In this document: positions 35,130-43,573 of the stretch, one piece after another
Layout of the letters: each line of letters begins with the position of its first letter
Position numbering within the stretch: the first letter of the stretch is position 1
NCBI GenBank assembly: GCA_017441265.1
Contig: JAFRYE010000009.1
Location: forward strand, 1 to 43,573
Direction of reading: 5' to 3'
DNA length: 43,573 nt
Source of the DNA: Lachnospiraceae bacterium
GTDB lineage: Bacteria; Bacillota; Clostridia; Lachnospirales; Lachnospiraceae
Notes under the pieces: model-generated
Database searches by the model: none
Told to the model about the DNA's origin: nothing
Seen by the model: only the letters and a program-made list of their open reading frames with translations
Program-made: the position numbers and the translations under genes

Positions 35130-36158
35130 CTACAGCTTGTCGGCAATCTCCAGGATGAGCTGTTCCGTCTTCTCCCATCCGAGGCACGGATCGGTGATCG
35201 ACTGACCGAAGACCTGTCCGCCGACGTCCTGACGGCCGTCCACTAAGTAGCTCTCGATCATCAAACCCTTCACCAGACGCTTGATGTCCGGGTTGAGGCG
35301 ACGGTTCTCAACAACCTCGTTGGCGATGCGGATCTGCTCGAGATAGCGCTTGCCGGAGTTGTTGTGGTTCGTGTCGATGATGACCGCCGGATTGACGAGG
35401 TTGGCCGCCGCGTACGCGTCGCTTAAGCGGAGCACGTCCTCGTAGTGGTAGTTGGAGACGCTCTTCCCCGCAAAATCAAGGTATCCGCGAAGGATCGCGT
35501 GGGTGTACGGATTGCCCTTGCTCTGCACTTCCCAGCCCCGGTAGATAAACGTATGCCCGCTCTGCGCGGCGTGGATCGCGTTGATCATGACGCCGATGTC
35601 GCCGCCGGTGGGATTCTTCATGCCGACGGGGATGTTGAGGCCGCTGGCCGTCAGACGATGCTGCTGATTTTCCACGGAACGCGCACCGACCGCAACATAG
35701 GCAAGCAGGTCGGAGAGGTAGCGGTGATTTTCCGGATAGAGCATCTCATCCGCGCAGGTGAAGCCGTAGTCGGCCAGCGCCGAGCGGTGCAGTTCACGGA
35801 TGGCGACGAGCCCCTTGTAGAGGTCGGGCTTCTCGCCGGGATCCGGCTGATGAAGCATTCCCTTGTAGCCGTCGCCGGTGGTCCTGGGCTTGTTCGTGTA
35901 GATTCGGGGAATGATGAGGATCTTGTCCTTCACGCGGTCCGCCACGCCGCGAAGCCGTGAGATGTACTCCAGGACCGGCTCTCTGTGATCCGCCGAGCAG
36001 GGCCCGATGATCAGCAGAAAGCGGTCGGACTCGCCGGTGAAGATGCGTCGGATCTCCTCATCGCGCTCGGCCTTCACGGCTGCCATCTCGTCGTTAACCG
36101 GCAGCTCGGCCTTCACGTCCTGCGGGATCGGTAATTTGCGGAAAAATGTCATGTTCAT
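35130..36158 (-). CDS. aroF: 3-deoxy-7-phosphoheptulonate synthase (class I, AroG/F type)
   Basis: This enzyme performs the first step of the shikimate pathway, joining PEP and erythrose-4-phosphate. The 342 residues show LLIIGPCSADHREPVLEY, PRIYTNKPRTTGDGYKGM, ARSVENQQHR, PVGMKNPTGGD and IIDTNHNNSGK, matching the E. coli AroF/G/H family. The N-terminal extension is shorter than in AroG. It is the last gene of the operon, 21 bases after tyrA. Feedback specificity (Phe or Tyr) cannot be read off; the symbol is by analogy. Confidence 0.94.
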   Translation of the reverse strand: MNMTFFRKLPIPQDVKAELPVNDEMAAVKAERDEEIRRIFTGESDRFLLIIGPCSADHREPVLEYISRLRGVADRVKDKILIIPRIYTNKPRTTGDGYKGMLHQPDPGEKPDLYKGLVAIRELHRSALADYGFTCADEMLYPENHRYLSDLLAYVAVGARSVENQQHRLTASGLNIPVGMKNPTGGDIGVMINAIHAAQSGHTFIYRGWEVQSKGNPYTHAILRGYLDFAGKSVSNYHYEDVLRLSDAYAAANLVNPAVIIDTNHNNSGKRYLEQIRIANEVVENRRLNPDIKRLVKGLMIESYLVDGRQDVGGQVFGQSITDPCLGWEKTEQLILEIADKL

Positions 36159-36179
36159 AACAGGTGTACTCCTTTATAC

Positions 36180-37046
36180 TCAAACGTCGGACCGTTTGTT
36201 GAATCTCTTGCGTCGCTCGGTCGAAAGCCGCATCATTTCGCGCATGCGGTCGCGGTTGCCGGTCTTGATGCAATCGTACAGCTCTTCGAAGCACGCGCGG
36301 TAATCGTCCATTTCCCGAAGGAGCGCGTCGCGGTTCGCGAGGAACAGCTCGCTCCACATCTCGTCATTGATGTTCGCGATGCGGGTGAGGTCCCGGAACG
36401 AGTCGCCGGTGTACCGCTCCAGATCGGGCTCGTCGCACGCGCACATCAAAGAGACGGCGATGCAGTGCGTCAGCTGCGACAGAAACGCGATCATCCGGTC
36501 ATGGCTCTCCACATCCAGCACGGAGATGTCCTTGCACCCGAGGGTCTCGCCCAGCGCCTTGCACATCGCGATCCCCCGCTCCGTGTTGGCCTCCGTCGGC
36601 ACCACGATGTAGTTCGCTCCGCGGAAAATGCGGTCGTCACTGTACTCGATACCGCTGGACTCGCGCCCCGCCATCGGGTGCGCCGCAATGAACTCCACCC
36701 CTGCGGGAAGCATCTCCTGAATCTGCCGGACCACACAGCCCTTCACGCCGGTCACATCCGTGATGATCGAGCCCGGGCGAAGCTTCGCGCCGTGCTCGCG
36801 GATCCAGTCTAAGAAAACATGGGGATACAGGGAAAATACGATCAGATCAGCATCGCGAAGAAGCTCTTCGTCGACGCTCGCGCTTCCCTTTTCGATCATC
36901 CCTCTCTCGACAGCGTAGTCGATGCTCGACTGCCGTCTCGTGATCGCCGTCACCCGGTAGCCCTGTCTCGTGAGCGCCGAAGCGTAACTGCCGCCCAAAA
37001 GGCCGAGACCGACGATACAAATTCTGGTGTTTTTATCCAAAAGCAT
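36180..37046 (-). CDS. tyrA: Prephenate dehydrogenase
   Basis: This enzyme oxidatively decarboxylates prephenate to 4-hydroxyphenylpyruvate for tyrosine. The 288 residues start with the NAD-binding fold ICIVGLGLLGGSYASAL, then VTGVKGCVV, FIAAHPMAGRESSGIEYSD (given in part) and LTHCIAVSL. There is no ACT or chorismate mutase domain, so it is the simple Bacillota form. GGAGGAG precedes the start. Confidence 0.95.
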   Translation of the reverse strand: MLLDKNTRICIVGLGLLGGSYASALTRQGYRVTAITRRQSSIDYAVERGMIEKGSASVDEELLRDADLIVFSLYPHVFLDWIREHGAKLRPGSIITDVTGVKGCVVRQIQEMLPAGVEFIAAHPMAGRESSGIEYSDDRIFRGANYIVVPTEANTERGIAMCKALGETLGCKDISVLDVESHDRMIAFLSQLTHCIAVSLMCACDEPDLERYTGDSFRDLTRIANINDEMWSELFLANRDALLREMDDYRACFEELYDCIKTGNRDRMREMMRLSTERRKRFNKRSDV

Positions 37047-37057
37047 ACAAGCTCCTC

Positions 37058-37528
37058 CTATAACAGCTCTTCCATTCCGATTTTCTGCGGCTTCATTCCC
37101 ATCGCCTCATAGAAGCGGATCGCGTTGGGATTGCAAGCCCACACGTTCAGCGTGATGCTTCCGCACTTCTGCTCTTTCGCGGCCTCTTTCACATACTCAT
37201 AAAGCGCCCGTCCGACGCCCTTGCCGCGAGCCGCCTCGTCGACGCAGATGTCATCGACGTAAAATGTGCGGCAGTCCTGCAGGATCTTATGTCCCTTAAG
37301 TTCCTTGATCTGGCAGAACGCATGTCCGAGCACCTGCCCGTCCTCGACGCACACATACACCGGGCTTTTGTCATCGGCCAAAATCTCCGCGAGCTCCTCC
37401 TCCGTGTACTTCGTCACCGGTCCCCGGAAAATGTCGGGGCGCCCGTTGTGATGGACCATATCCACCTGAACGAGAAGCTTCATGATCGTCGGAATGTCTG
37501 CATTTTCCGCTCTTCGAATCGTATACAT
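37058..37528 (-). CDS. GNAT-family N-acetyltransferase
   Basis: This 156-residue acetyl-CoA-dependent transferase begins MYTIRRAENADIPTIMKLL. It has YVCVEDGQVLGHAF, the CoA-binding stretch DEAARGKGVGRALYEYV, and LNVWACNPNAIRFYEAMGM. GGAGG five bases before the ATG at 37528 decides the start over longer in-frame options. It lies between aroA and tyrA with gaps of 20 and 11 bases, so it is part of the aromatic operon. Its substrate is unknown and its place there is unexplained. Confidence 0.92.
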   Translation of the reverse strand: MYTIRRAENADIPTIMKLLVQVDMVHHNGRPDIFRGPVTKYTEEELAEILADDKSPVYVCVEDGQVLGHAFCQIKELKGHKILQDCRTFYVDDICVDEAARGKGVGRALYEYVKEAAKEQKCGSITLNVWACNPNAIRFYEAMGMKPQKIGMEELL

Positions 37529-37548
37529 AATTGCCTCCATAATCACAG

Positions 37549-38775
37549 TCACATAACAGAGGAAACCGAAATACCCGCCTTCCCGATCACCGTAAAGAAA
37601 TCGGGATAGCTCTTCGCAACCGCCTCCGCGCCGTCGATCACACCGCCGGTCACCGTGCACAGCAGCGCCGTCGCCATCACGATGCGGTGATCATTGTGTC
37701 CCGAGATCGGCTCCGCAGGCGCATGCAGCGCATCACACTCCACGGTCACGTCGTTCGCGCCGACCGTCATTCTTGCCCCGAATTTCGCAAGTTCCTCGGC
37801 GCAGACCGCCGCGCGGTCGCTCTCCTTCAGCGCCAGCCGCGCCGTCCCCGTAAAATGAGCCCCGCCGTAGTACGCCGCCATCGCAAACATGCACGGCGCC
37901 AGATCCGGGCAGTCCGACAGGTCAAACTCGCGGCGCGTTCCGTCCGCAAGGCTGTGAAGCATCCCGCGGTACACGCGGTCGCCCTGCGCGGTATCCTCGG
38001 GAACGCCGAGAACTTCCAGGTTTCTTCGGCCGTCATCGACTGAGAGAAGGGCCAATGCCTCCAAAAACGCCGCGTTCGAGCAGTCTCCCTCCACCGCGTA
38101 CTCGCGGCTTGCAAACGCCGCGCCGGCAGGGATCTCAAACGTGTCCCCGACGCAGTCCACCGCGACGCCGAACTCTCGCATCACCCTCGCCGTGATATCC
38201 GTGTATGAGCGGCTCTCAAACGGCCCGGTCACACCGATCCGGCTCGCCCCGCCCGCAAGGGGAAGCGCCAGCATCAGTCCCGTGATGAACTGGCTGGAAA
38301 TATTGCCGGCCACCTCGAAATCGCCGGCCGAAAGCCCGCCGCGGACAGTGATTCGCTGCTCTTCGGCGTCAAACACGCCGCCGTTTTGCGTGCTGATCGT
38401 CTTGTATATGCCAAGCGGGCGCTCCATCAGTCTGGCGCTGCCCGTCAGATGAACCGTCTTCCCGGAAAGCATCGCCACCGGCAGCAAAAACCGGAGCGTG
38501 CTCCCGCTCTCGCGGCACGGAAGCACCGCGCCTTCGGGGATTCCCGCAAGGGTCAGGCCCCCGATGGCCACCGTGTCGTCCGCGATCCGTCGCACCTTCG
38601 CACCGAGTGCGGTCAGGCAGTCGCAGGTCGCCGAAATATCCTCCGACCACGCCAGGCCGGAGATCGTCGAGCTTTCGGACCACGCGCCGCAGATCAGCGC
38701 GCGGTGTGCCACACTCTTCGACGGCGGCGCCGTCACCCGGCCGGCCGCCCTCGACGGCGAAATCTTAACTCTCAT
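37549..38775 (-). CDS. aroA: 3-phosphoshikimate 1-carboxyvinyltransferase (EPSP synthase)
   Basis: This enzyme transfers enolpyruvate from PEP to shikimate-3-phosphate. The 408 residues show VTAPPSKSVAHRALICGAW, ESGSTLRFLLPV, the family domain break, and the C-terminal GHNDHRIVMATAL. It is somewhat shorter than the usual 425-430. The start overlaps the stop of the upstream fusion gene by four bases (ATGA). Confidence 0.96.
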   Translation of the reverse strand: MRVKISPSRAAGRVTAPPSKSVAHRALICGAWSESSTISGLAWSEDISATCDCLTALGAKVRRIADDTVAIGGLTLAGIPEGAVLPCRESGSTLRFLLPVAMLSGKTVHLTGSARLMERPLGIYKTISTQNGGVFDAEEQRITVRGGLSAGDFEVAGNISSQFITGLMLALPLAGGASRIGVTGPFESRSYTDITARVMREFGVAVDCVGDTFEIPAGAAFASREYAVEGDCSNAAFLEALALLSVDDGRRNLEVLGVPEDTAQGDRVYRGMLHSLADGTRREFDLSDCPDLAPCMFAMAAYYGGAHFTGTARLALKESDRAAVCAEELAKFGARMTVGANDVTVECDALHAPAEPISGHNDHRIVMATALLCTVTGGVIDGAEAVAKSYPDFFTVIGKAGISVSSVM

Positions 38776-40016
38776 ACCGAACTCCCCTCCTGCGCCGTGA
38801 TCTGCGCAGCCACCGCCTCCGGCGATCCGTCCGCCGCGATATGCACATCGCAGGTCGCTCGGTAGATCGGCTCTCTCTCCGCGAACCGCGCCTCAAGCGC
38901 CTTGCGGTCCGCCGACAGCGGTCTTCCGTCAAATGCCGTGATCTTCTCGATCGGCCGATCCAGCCAGAAAAGCCTGCCGTTGCTGCGGAGGGCGGCGACA
39001 TTTTCCGCACGGAGCACCGCTCCGCCGCCGGTCGCCAGCACGATTCCTCCCTGCGCCGAAACTCTCCGGATCACATCCGCCTCAATCTCGCGGAAGCCGG
39101 CCTCGCCTCTCTCCCGGAAAATGGTCGGAATGTCGGTCCCGCTCTCCCGGACGATCACATCGTCGGTGTCGACAAACTCCCGTCCGAGCTGCTTTGCCAG
39201 CATCCGCCCCACCGTGGTCTTGCCCGCGCCGGGCATCCCCGTCAGAACGATCGACTCCTTCTGCGCGAGCAGCTCGCGGTAGACGCGCTCCGTGTCCTCC
39301 TGCGGGACAGTGCCGCCCACGAACAGCTCCGCCGCTGCCGCCGCCTGCGCAACGAGCATGTACAACCCTCCCGTCGCGGGAATCCCCCGCTCTTTCGCCG
39401 CCAGCACAAGGCTTGTGCGAAGCGGGTTATAGATCGCGTCCACGACTCCGCAAAGCTTCGGAAAACGAGCGACGTCGATCGGGCTCACCCCACCGTTCGG
39501 GTACATCCCGACGGGAGTCGCGTTTATGATGATCTCCGCGTCCGAGTGGTTCCCGTACGCTTCTTCGTAAGTGATACAATTGTCTTGTTTTTTTCTGGAT
39601 ACGCGGAAAATGCTCCCCGCTCCCATCGCGGTTGCCACCGCGGTCGCCGTCTTCGACGTTCCGCCCGAGCCCAGAATGAGAACCTTTCGGCCCGCCGGGA
39701 CGATACCCTCGCGCCGCAGCAAAGCCTCCATTCCGGCGAAATCCGTGTTGTCTCCGAAGAGCTTCCCGCCACGGTTTACAACGGTGTTGACCGCGCCGAT
39801 CGCAGCCGCCCGCTCACTGATCCCGTCGAGATACGGGATCACGCTCTCCTTGTACGGGATCGTCACGTTGATGCCGCGAAACTCCCGTTTGCGCAGAAAC
39901 TCCGTCAGCTCCTCCGGCTTCAACTCCCGCAACTCATACTCATATCCACACAGACGGGTATGAATCTCCCGCGAGAAGCTGTGTCCTAATTTTTCGCCGA
40001 TCAAACCGAATTCCAT
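38772..40016 (-). CDS. aroE/aroK: Shikimate dehydrogenase-shikimate kinase fusion
   Basis: One 414-residue protein carries two consecutive shikimate-pathway activities. Residues about 1-250 are AroE: MEFGLIGEKLGHSFS, INVTIPYKESV, GAVNTVVNR, the NADP loop ILGSGGTSKTA, and INATPVGMYPNGG. Residues about 253-414 are AroK: VLTGMPGAGKTTVGRMLA (Walker A), DTDDVI, and ATGGGAVLR. The two parts join without a linker of note (RELLAQKESIVLTGM). GGAGGACAGA precedes the ATG. Fusion channels the path from dehydroshikimate to shikimate-3-phosphate; the reading frame is unbroken. Confidence 0.95.
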   Translation of the reverse strand: MEFGLIGEKLGHSFSREIHTRLCGYEYELRELKPEELTEFLRKREFRGINVTIPYKESVIPYLDGISERAAAIGAVNTVVNRGGKLFGDNTDFAGMEALLRREGIVPAGRKVLILGSGGTSKTATAVATAMGAGSIFRVSRKKQDNCITYEEAYGNHSDAEIIINATPVGMYPNGGVSPIDVARFPKLCGVVDAIYNPLRTSLVLAAKERGIPATGGLYMLVAQAAAAAELFVGGTVPQEDTERVYRELLAQKESIVLTGMPGAGKTTVGRMLAKQLGREFVDTDDVIVRESGTDIPTIFRERGEAGFREIEADVIRRVSAQGGIVLATGGGAVLRAENVAALRSNGRLFWLDRPIEKITAFDGRPLSADRKALEARFAEREPIYRATCDVHIAADGSPEAVAAQITAQEGSSV

Positions 40017-40040
40017 TCTGTCCTCCGAAAACCTCTGCCG

Positions 40041-41129
40041 TTAAACAAGTTTGCCGGCGCCCGCCAGCAGATCCGCGATCACGATTGCCGTCATCGCATC
40101 CACCACCGCGCGCACACGGTGCACGATGCAGGGGTCGTGGCGCCCCGCTGCCGCAAGGCGAATCTCCTCACCGTCCCGGAAATTCACGGTGTCCTGCTCC
40201 TTCCCGATCGTGGGCGTCGGTCGCACCGCGCATCGGAAAATGACCGGCATTCCGTTCGTAAGTCCTCCGTTGATGCCGCCGGCATTGTTCGATGTCGTCA
40301 CAACGCGGCCGCCGTCCATGCGGAACGGGTCGTTCGCATCGCTGCCGCGCATTTTCGCAAGGCCGAAGCCCGCACCGAACTCGATGCCCTTGATTCCCGG
40401 AACCGCGAACAACGCGTGAGCCAGCAGGCCTTCCACACTGTCAAAGAACGGTTCTCCGACGCCGGCCGGAAGCCCCGTCACCGCCGTCTCCAAAACACCT
40501 CCGACACTGTCCGCATCAGCCTTGGCCGCAAGGATCGCCTCCTGCATCGCCTCGCCGGCCGCCGCGTCCAGCGCCGCAAAATCCTTCTCATACAGCGACT
40601 CCAGATCCTTCACCAAAGCATCCCCGTCGCCGAACGAGCGGTCCGCAACTCCCGCGATCTCCGCGATGTGCGTACCGATGCGGATGCCCTTCGCCTGCAG
40701 CGCCGGAAGGACCAGCGCTCCCGCCGCAACAACCGCCGCCGTGATCCGGCCGCTGAAATGGCCGCCTCCCCGCGTGTCATTGGCTCCGCCGTAGCGGACA
40801 AACGCCGCGTAATCCGCGTGGGACGGTCTTGCGACCGACTCCATCGCCTTGTAATCCTTCGAGCGTGTATCCTCATTCGGAATCACGATACACACCGGTG
40901 TGCCCGTCGTGTGCCCCTCATAGACGCCGCTCTCGATCACGTAGCGGTCAGCCTCCCTGCGGGCCGTCGAGATCGCACCGCTCGGACGACGCATCGCCAG
41001 ACAGCGGTCGATGACGCTCTCCGAGACCGGAAGCCCCGCCGGCAGTCCGTCCACGACACACCCGATCGCCGGGCCGTGGCTCTCGCCGAAAATCGTAACC
41101 GAAATCGCATTTCCGAAAGAATTTTTCAT
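40041..41129 (-). CDS. aroC: Chorismate synthase
   Basis: This FMN-dependent enzyme makes chorismate from EPSP. The 362 residues show GNAISVTIFGESHGPAIG, RRPSGAISTARREAD, RPSHADYAAFVRYG, RGGGHFSGRITAA, and near the end KMRGSDANDPF and NAGGINGGLTNGMP. The ATG at 41129 has AAAGGAG at seven bases; an in-frame TTG two codons earlier is possible but less likely. Confidence 0.96.
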   Translation of the reverse strand: MKNSFGNAISVTIFGESHGPAIGCVVDGLPAGLPVSESVIDRCLAMRRPSGAISTARREADRYVIESGVYEGHTTGTPVCIVIPNEDTRSKDYKAMESVARPSHADYAAFVRYGGANDTRGGGHFSGRITAAVVAAGALVLPALQAKGIRIGTHIAEIAGVADRSFGDGDALVKDLESLYEKDFAALDAAAGEAMQEAILAAKADADSVGGVLETAVTGLPAGVGEPFFDSVEGLLAHALFAVPGIKGIEFGAGFGLAKMRGSDANDPFRMDGGRVVTTSNNAGGINGGLTNGMPVIFRCAVRPTPTIGKEQDTVNFRDGEEIRLAAAGRHDPCIVHRVRAVVDAMTAIVIADLLAGAGKLV

Positions 41130-41170
41130 CGCCAAACTCCTTTATCATCCGGGGCCTTCGCCCCATCCGC

Positions 41171-42211
41171 CTACTGTTTCACAACTCTGGCTATCCGTCC
41201 GCGCAGCGCGTCCGCATCCATCGGTTCAAAGGAAAATGACCCCACCTCATCGCAGAGCACCGCCGTCACCCGGCTGCCGTCCGCCTTCTTGTCGTGCGCG
41301 CACAGCGCCAGCACCGCATCCGGGTCGCAGAGCGCCTCGTGGGGCAGTTCCAGTTTGTCAAGCACCGGCAGCAACCGCTTTCCTACCGCCTCGGAACTCA
41401 TCGCGACCATGCCGATCGCCACGCACTCGCCGTGGAGAAGCGTCCCGCCGCAGGCAAGCTCGATTCCGTGCCCGATCGTGTGTCCGAAGTTGAGCACCCG
41501 GCGCAACCCGCTCTCGCGCTCATCCTCCTCGACCACCCGTTTCTTTATCAGTATCGCCCGCTCACCGATCGCATCCGCATGCGCGAGCGGGTCCTCATTT
41601 TCAAATAAGGAAAATAACTCTTCGTCGCAGGTCAGCGACATCTTCAGCGCCTCTGCGATCCCGTTGGCCAGCTGCCGCTTCGGAAGCGTCGCCAGCGTGT
41701 CGTGATCGATGACCACCAGCTTCGGCGGGTAAAATGCCCCGACAACGTTCTTCACTCCCGCAAAATCGATTGCCGTCTTTCCGCCGACCGAGGAGTCCAC
41801 CTGAGAGAGCATCGTCGTCGGAATGTTGACCCAGTCGATACCGCGCATATACAGCGCCGCTGCCAGACCGGTCATGTCGCCGACCACTCCGCCGCCCACC
41901 GCGATCAGACGGTCTTTTCTCGTCGCCCGAAGCTTCACCAGCGTCTCCAGGATCTTCGAAAGCGATGCCATCGTCTTGTTCTCTTCTCCCTGCGGCAGCG
42001 TCAGAATCTCCGCGCGTCCGCACTTGCGAACAGCCTTAGCGACGGTCTCCGCATACACCTCGGGAACACCGTCATCCGTCACGATCAGCGACAACCGCTC
42101 CGGGTTGCTCGTCTCCGACGTACCCGCCAGAAGTTCGCCGATCCGCGCGAGCGCTCCCCGCTCCAAAACGATGTCATACCCACCGTCGCGGGTCTTCACC
42201 GGAATAACCAT
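41171..42211 (-). CDS. aroB: 3-dehydroquinate synthase
   Basis: This NAD- and metal-dependent cyclase performs the second step of the shikimate pathway. The 346 residues show LPQGEENKTM, AVGGGVVGDMTGLAAALYMRG (in part), IPTTMLSQVDSSVGGKTAID (in part), FYPPKLVVID, and the metal ligands in LNFGHTIGHGIE and LLHGECVAIGM. GGAGAC precedes the start. It lies 35 bases upstream of aroC and 45 after pheA. Confidence 0.96.
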   Translation of the reverse strand: MVIPVKTRDGGYDIVLERGALARIGELLAGTSETSNPERLSLIVTDDGVPEVYAETVAKAVRKCGRAEILTLPQGEENKTMASLSKILETLVKLRATRKDRLIAVGGGVVGDMTGLAAALYMRGIDWVNIPTTMLSQVDSSVGGKTAIDFAGVKNVVGAFYPPKLVVIDHDTLATLPKRQLANGIAEALKMSLTCDEELFSLFENEDPLAHADAIGERAILIKKRVVEEDERESGLRRVLNFGHTIGHGIELACGGTLLHGECVAIGMVAMSSEAVGKRLLPVLDKLELPHEALCDPDAVLALCAHDKKADGSRVTAVLCDEVGSFSFEPMDADALRGRIARVVKQ

Positions 42212-42256
42212 ACTACTGTCTCCTTTGTCGTCCGTACGCCGCCTTCCGGCGTCGTA

Positions 42257-43345
42257 TCACACTCTGACTTCCCTCTCATAACTGCCGAGCACCTTCAGGT
42301 CGTTGCAGCACGACCGAAGAGCATCCAGCATTTTCCGACCCTGCTCGCTCGCGATATTTCCCTCGCTCTCCGCGTAGAAATAATACTCCCACGCGAGCTC
42401 CTTGCGGGGCCGGCTCTTCAGCGCCAGCAGGTTGAATCCGTACTCGCCGATCACGTTGATCGCGCGCCCCAGGGATCCGGCCGCGTTGTTTACGGAAAAT
42501 AACATCAAAAACCGTCCGTCATCCGTCCCCGGCTCTCTCCGCTCCCGCGTGAACACGGCAAATCTCGTGGAGTTGTTGCTGCTGTCGTTGATGTGGCTCT
42601 CAAGCACCTTCAGCCCGAACCGCTCCGCAGCCTCGGCGCTGCCGATCGCCACGAGGTCATGCCGTCCGGCTTCCGCGACCATCTTCGCCGCCACGGCCGT
42701 GTTGACCGCCTCCGTCGTCGCAAACCCGTGCTTCTCGAGATACTGCGCACACTGCCCGAGCGCCTGCTCGTGGCTCACGACCGTCCTGACCTCGTCCATC
42801 GTCGTCCCTTTGACGGCGAGCAGGTTGTGCACGATCTCAACCTCGTAGACGCCGCTCACATATAATTTTCCGAAGTACGCAAGGTCCAGGACCCTGCCCA
42901 CGTCGCCGTTTAAACTGTTCTCAATCGGGAGCACCGCGCAGTCGCATCGTCCTTCCTCAACCGCCCGGTACGCCGCCGCAAAATCCGCGTACGGCATCGC
43001 CGTCGCATCCGGGAAGATCTTCTGCGCGGCGATATTGGCAAATGCCCCTTCCACGCCGCTGTACGCCACGCGCAGCCCGTCCATCAGCCGGTGCTGGTAT
43101 CTCTTCGAGATCCCGATGGTCTCCTTCAAAAAGCTCACATAGAACGGGCGGAGCGTCTCATCCTCGATGAGTCCGGCCTCCTCGCGGAGCATCTCCTCCT
43201 CCCGCGACCGATCCGTGATCGGCAGCCCGTGCGCCCTCTTGTACGCCGCAACCGTGCGCACTGCCTCCATCCGCTTTGTGAACAGCTTTGCCATCTCGCG
43301 ATCGGCCTCGCTGATAACCGCCCGCGCCTGCTCCAACTCCGTCAT
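42257..43345 (-). CDS. pheA: Bifunctional chorismate mutase/prephenate dehydratase (P-protein)
   Basis: This 362-residue fusion takes chorismate to phenylpyruvate. Residues about 1-90 are an AroQ-type chorismate mutase (ARAVISEADREMAKLFTKRM; SREEEMLREE). About 95-270 are prephenate dehydratase (YSGVEGAFANIAAQKIFP; LPIENSLNGDV; SSNNSTRFAVFTR). The end is an ACT domain (LMLFSVNNAAGSLGRAINVI) that normally binds Phe for feedback control. The ATG at 43345 has GGGTGG; the open frame continues upstream only through a tandem repeat and is not taken as coding. First gene of the aromatic operon. Confidence 0.95.
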   Translation of the reverse strand: MTELEQARAVISEADREMAKLFTKRMEAVRTVAAYKRAHGLPITDRSREEEMLREEAGLIEDETLRPFYVSFLKETIGISKRYQHRLMDGLRVAYSGVEGAFANIAAQKIFPDATAMPYADFAAAYRAVEEGRCDCAVLPIENSLNGDVGRVLDLAYFGKLYVSGVYEVEIVHNLLAVKGTTMDEVRTVVSHEQALGQCAQYLEKHGFATTEAVNTAVAAKMVAEAGRHDLVAIGSAEAAERFGLKVLESHINDSSNNSTRFAVFTRERREPGTDDGRFLMLFSVNNAAGSLGRAINVIGEYGFNLLALKSRPRKELAWEYYFYAESEGNIASEQGRKMLDALRSCCNDLKVLGSYEREVRV

Positions 43346-43363
43346 AAAATCCACCCTTTCTTT

Positions 43364-43573
43364 CCATATCCGCCCCATTCGCAAAGTCGCTCCTTCGGTG
43401 CTCCTTTGCTCATGTGGAGGCGCGGCTCGTTCGAGCCGCACTCTTTCCCATATCCGCCCCATTCGCAAAGTCGCCCCTTCGGTGCTCCTTTGCTCATGTG
43501 GAGGCGCGGCTCGTTCGAGCCGCACTCTTTCCCATATCCGCCCCATTCGCAAAGTCGCCCCTTCGGTGCTCCT
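43364..43573. repeat. 84-bp tandem repeat upstream of pheA (runs off window)
   Basis: Units begin at 43364, 43448 and 43532, exactly 84 bases apart and almost identical (one C/T difference seen), with the third cut by the window edge. Each unit holds two hairpins: GCGGCTCG-TT-CGAGCCGC, and GCAAAG...CTTTGC around a GAAG loop (read on the minus strand). Because 84 is a multiple of three, one minus-strand frame stays open and repeats MGRIWERVRLERAAPPHEQR-type units of 28 residues. The repeat is in the 5' region of the aromatic operon. Confidence 0.9.

Noticed and set aside
43346-43552. N-terminal extension of PheA by 28-residue repeats
   Set aside because: The repeat DNA is palindromic non-coding in style and a good ribosome site precedes the ATG at 43345.
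43364-43573. CRISPR array
   Set aside because: Units are contiguous 84-bp tandem copies with no unique spacers.

Overview
The window looks like a chromosomal segment of a high-GC member of the Clostridia, most likely a Lachnospiraceae-type organism. Three things suggest this. The order HU, rqcP, divIC, tilS, hpt, ftsH is the Bacillota housekeeping cluster. The surface lipoproteins carry Thr/Pro-rich linkers. A Bacillota T-box leader precedes metG. The family assignment is inference; no rRNA, tRNA, CRISPR array, phage or insertion-sequence gene was seen.

Layout. 1-2663 (-): iron uptake operon with two FeoA proteins and FeoB (cut by the window edge), divergent from a DtxR-type regulator (2894-3259, +). 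3372-6762: lipoprotein M1 aminopeptidase (-) and a MATE exporter (+). 7191-12078 (-): hup, rqcP, divIC, tilS, hpt, ftsH, without the sporulation genes that sit there in Bacillus. 12280-13635 (-): two small membrane-anchored proteins, one with a zinc ribbon. 13892-18212 (+): an orphan metal-type ABC ATPase, araD, a DacF-like carboxypeptidase and a lipoprotein with HELTH. 18250-18690: remains of a broken membrane-protein gene and a two-way terminator. 18691-24748 (-): FAD dehydrogenase, a 238-bp imperfect palindrome, malQ, and a divergent ABC ATPase/permease pair. 24975-28944 (-): T-box-controlled metG interrupted by an in-frame TAG, and an unknown lipoprotein. 29145-35028 (+): bactofilin-like protein, flotillin, MetY, MarR and a lipoprotein esterase. 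35130-43345 (-): aromatic amino acid operon pheA, aroB, aroC, aroEK fusion, aroA, a GNAT gene, tyrA, DAHP synthase, preceded by an 84-bp tandem repeat that runs off the window.

The strongest unexplained signal is at DNA level. The octamer GGAAAATG (usually CGGAAAATG followed by C or A) occurs about 39 times by my reading, counting both strands, where about one is expected from base composition. It lies on both strands, in all three reading frames, and about three times more densely between genes than inside them. It averages one per 1.1 kb, similar to known DNA uptake sequences. It behaves like a genome-wide signal word (uptake, recombination, segregation or nucleoid type) rather than part of any gene. 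All counts were made by eye.

Other points of interest: metG with a nonsense codon in a conserved stretch, an ABC ATPase lacking the canonical signature motif and Q-loop glutamine but carrying a long acidic tail, two kinds of hairpin-rich intergenic repeat, and clear promoter/operator architecture at feo, marR and the flotillin gene.
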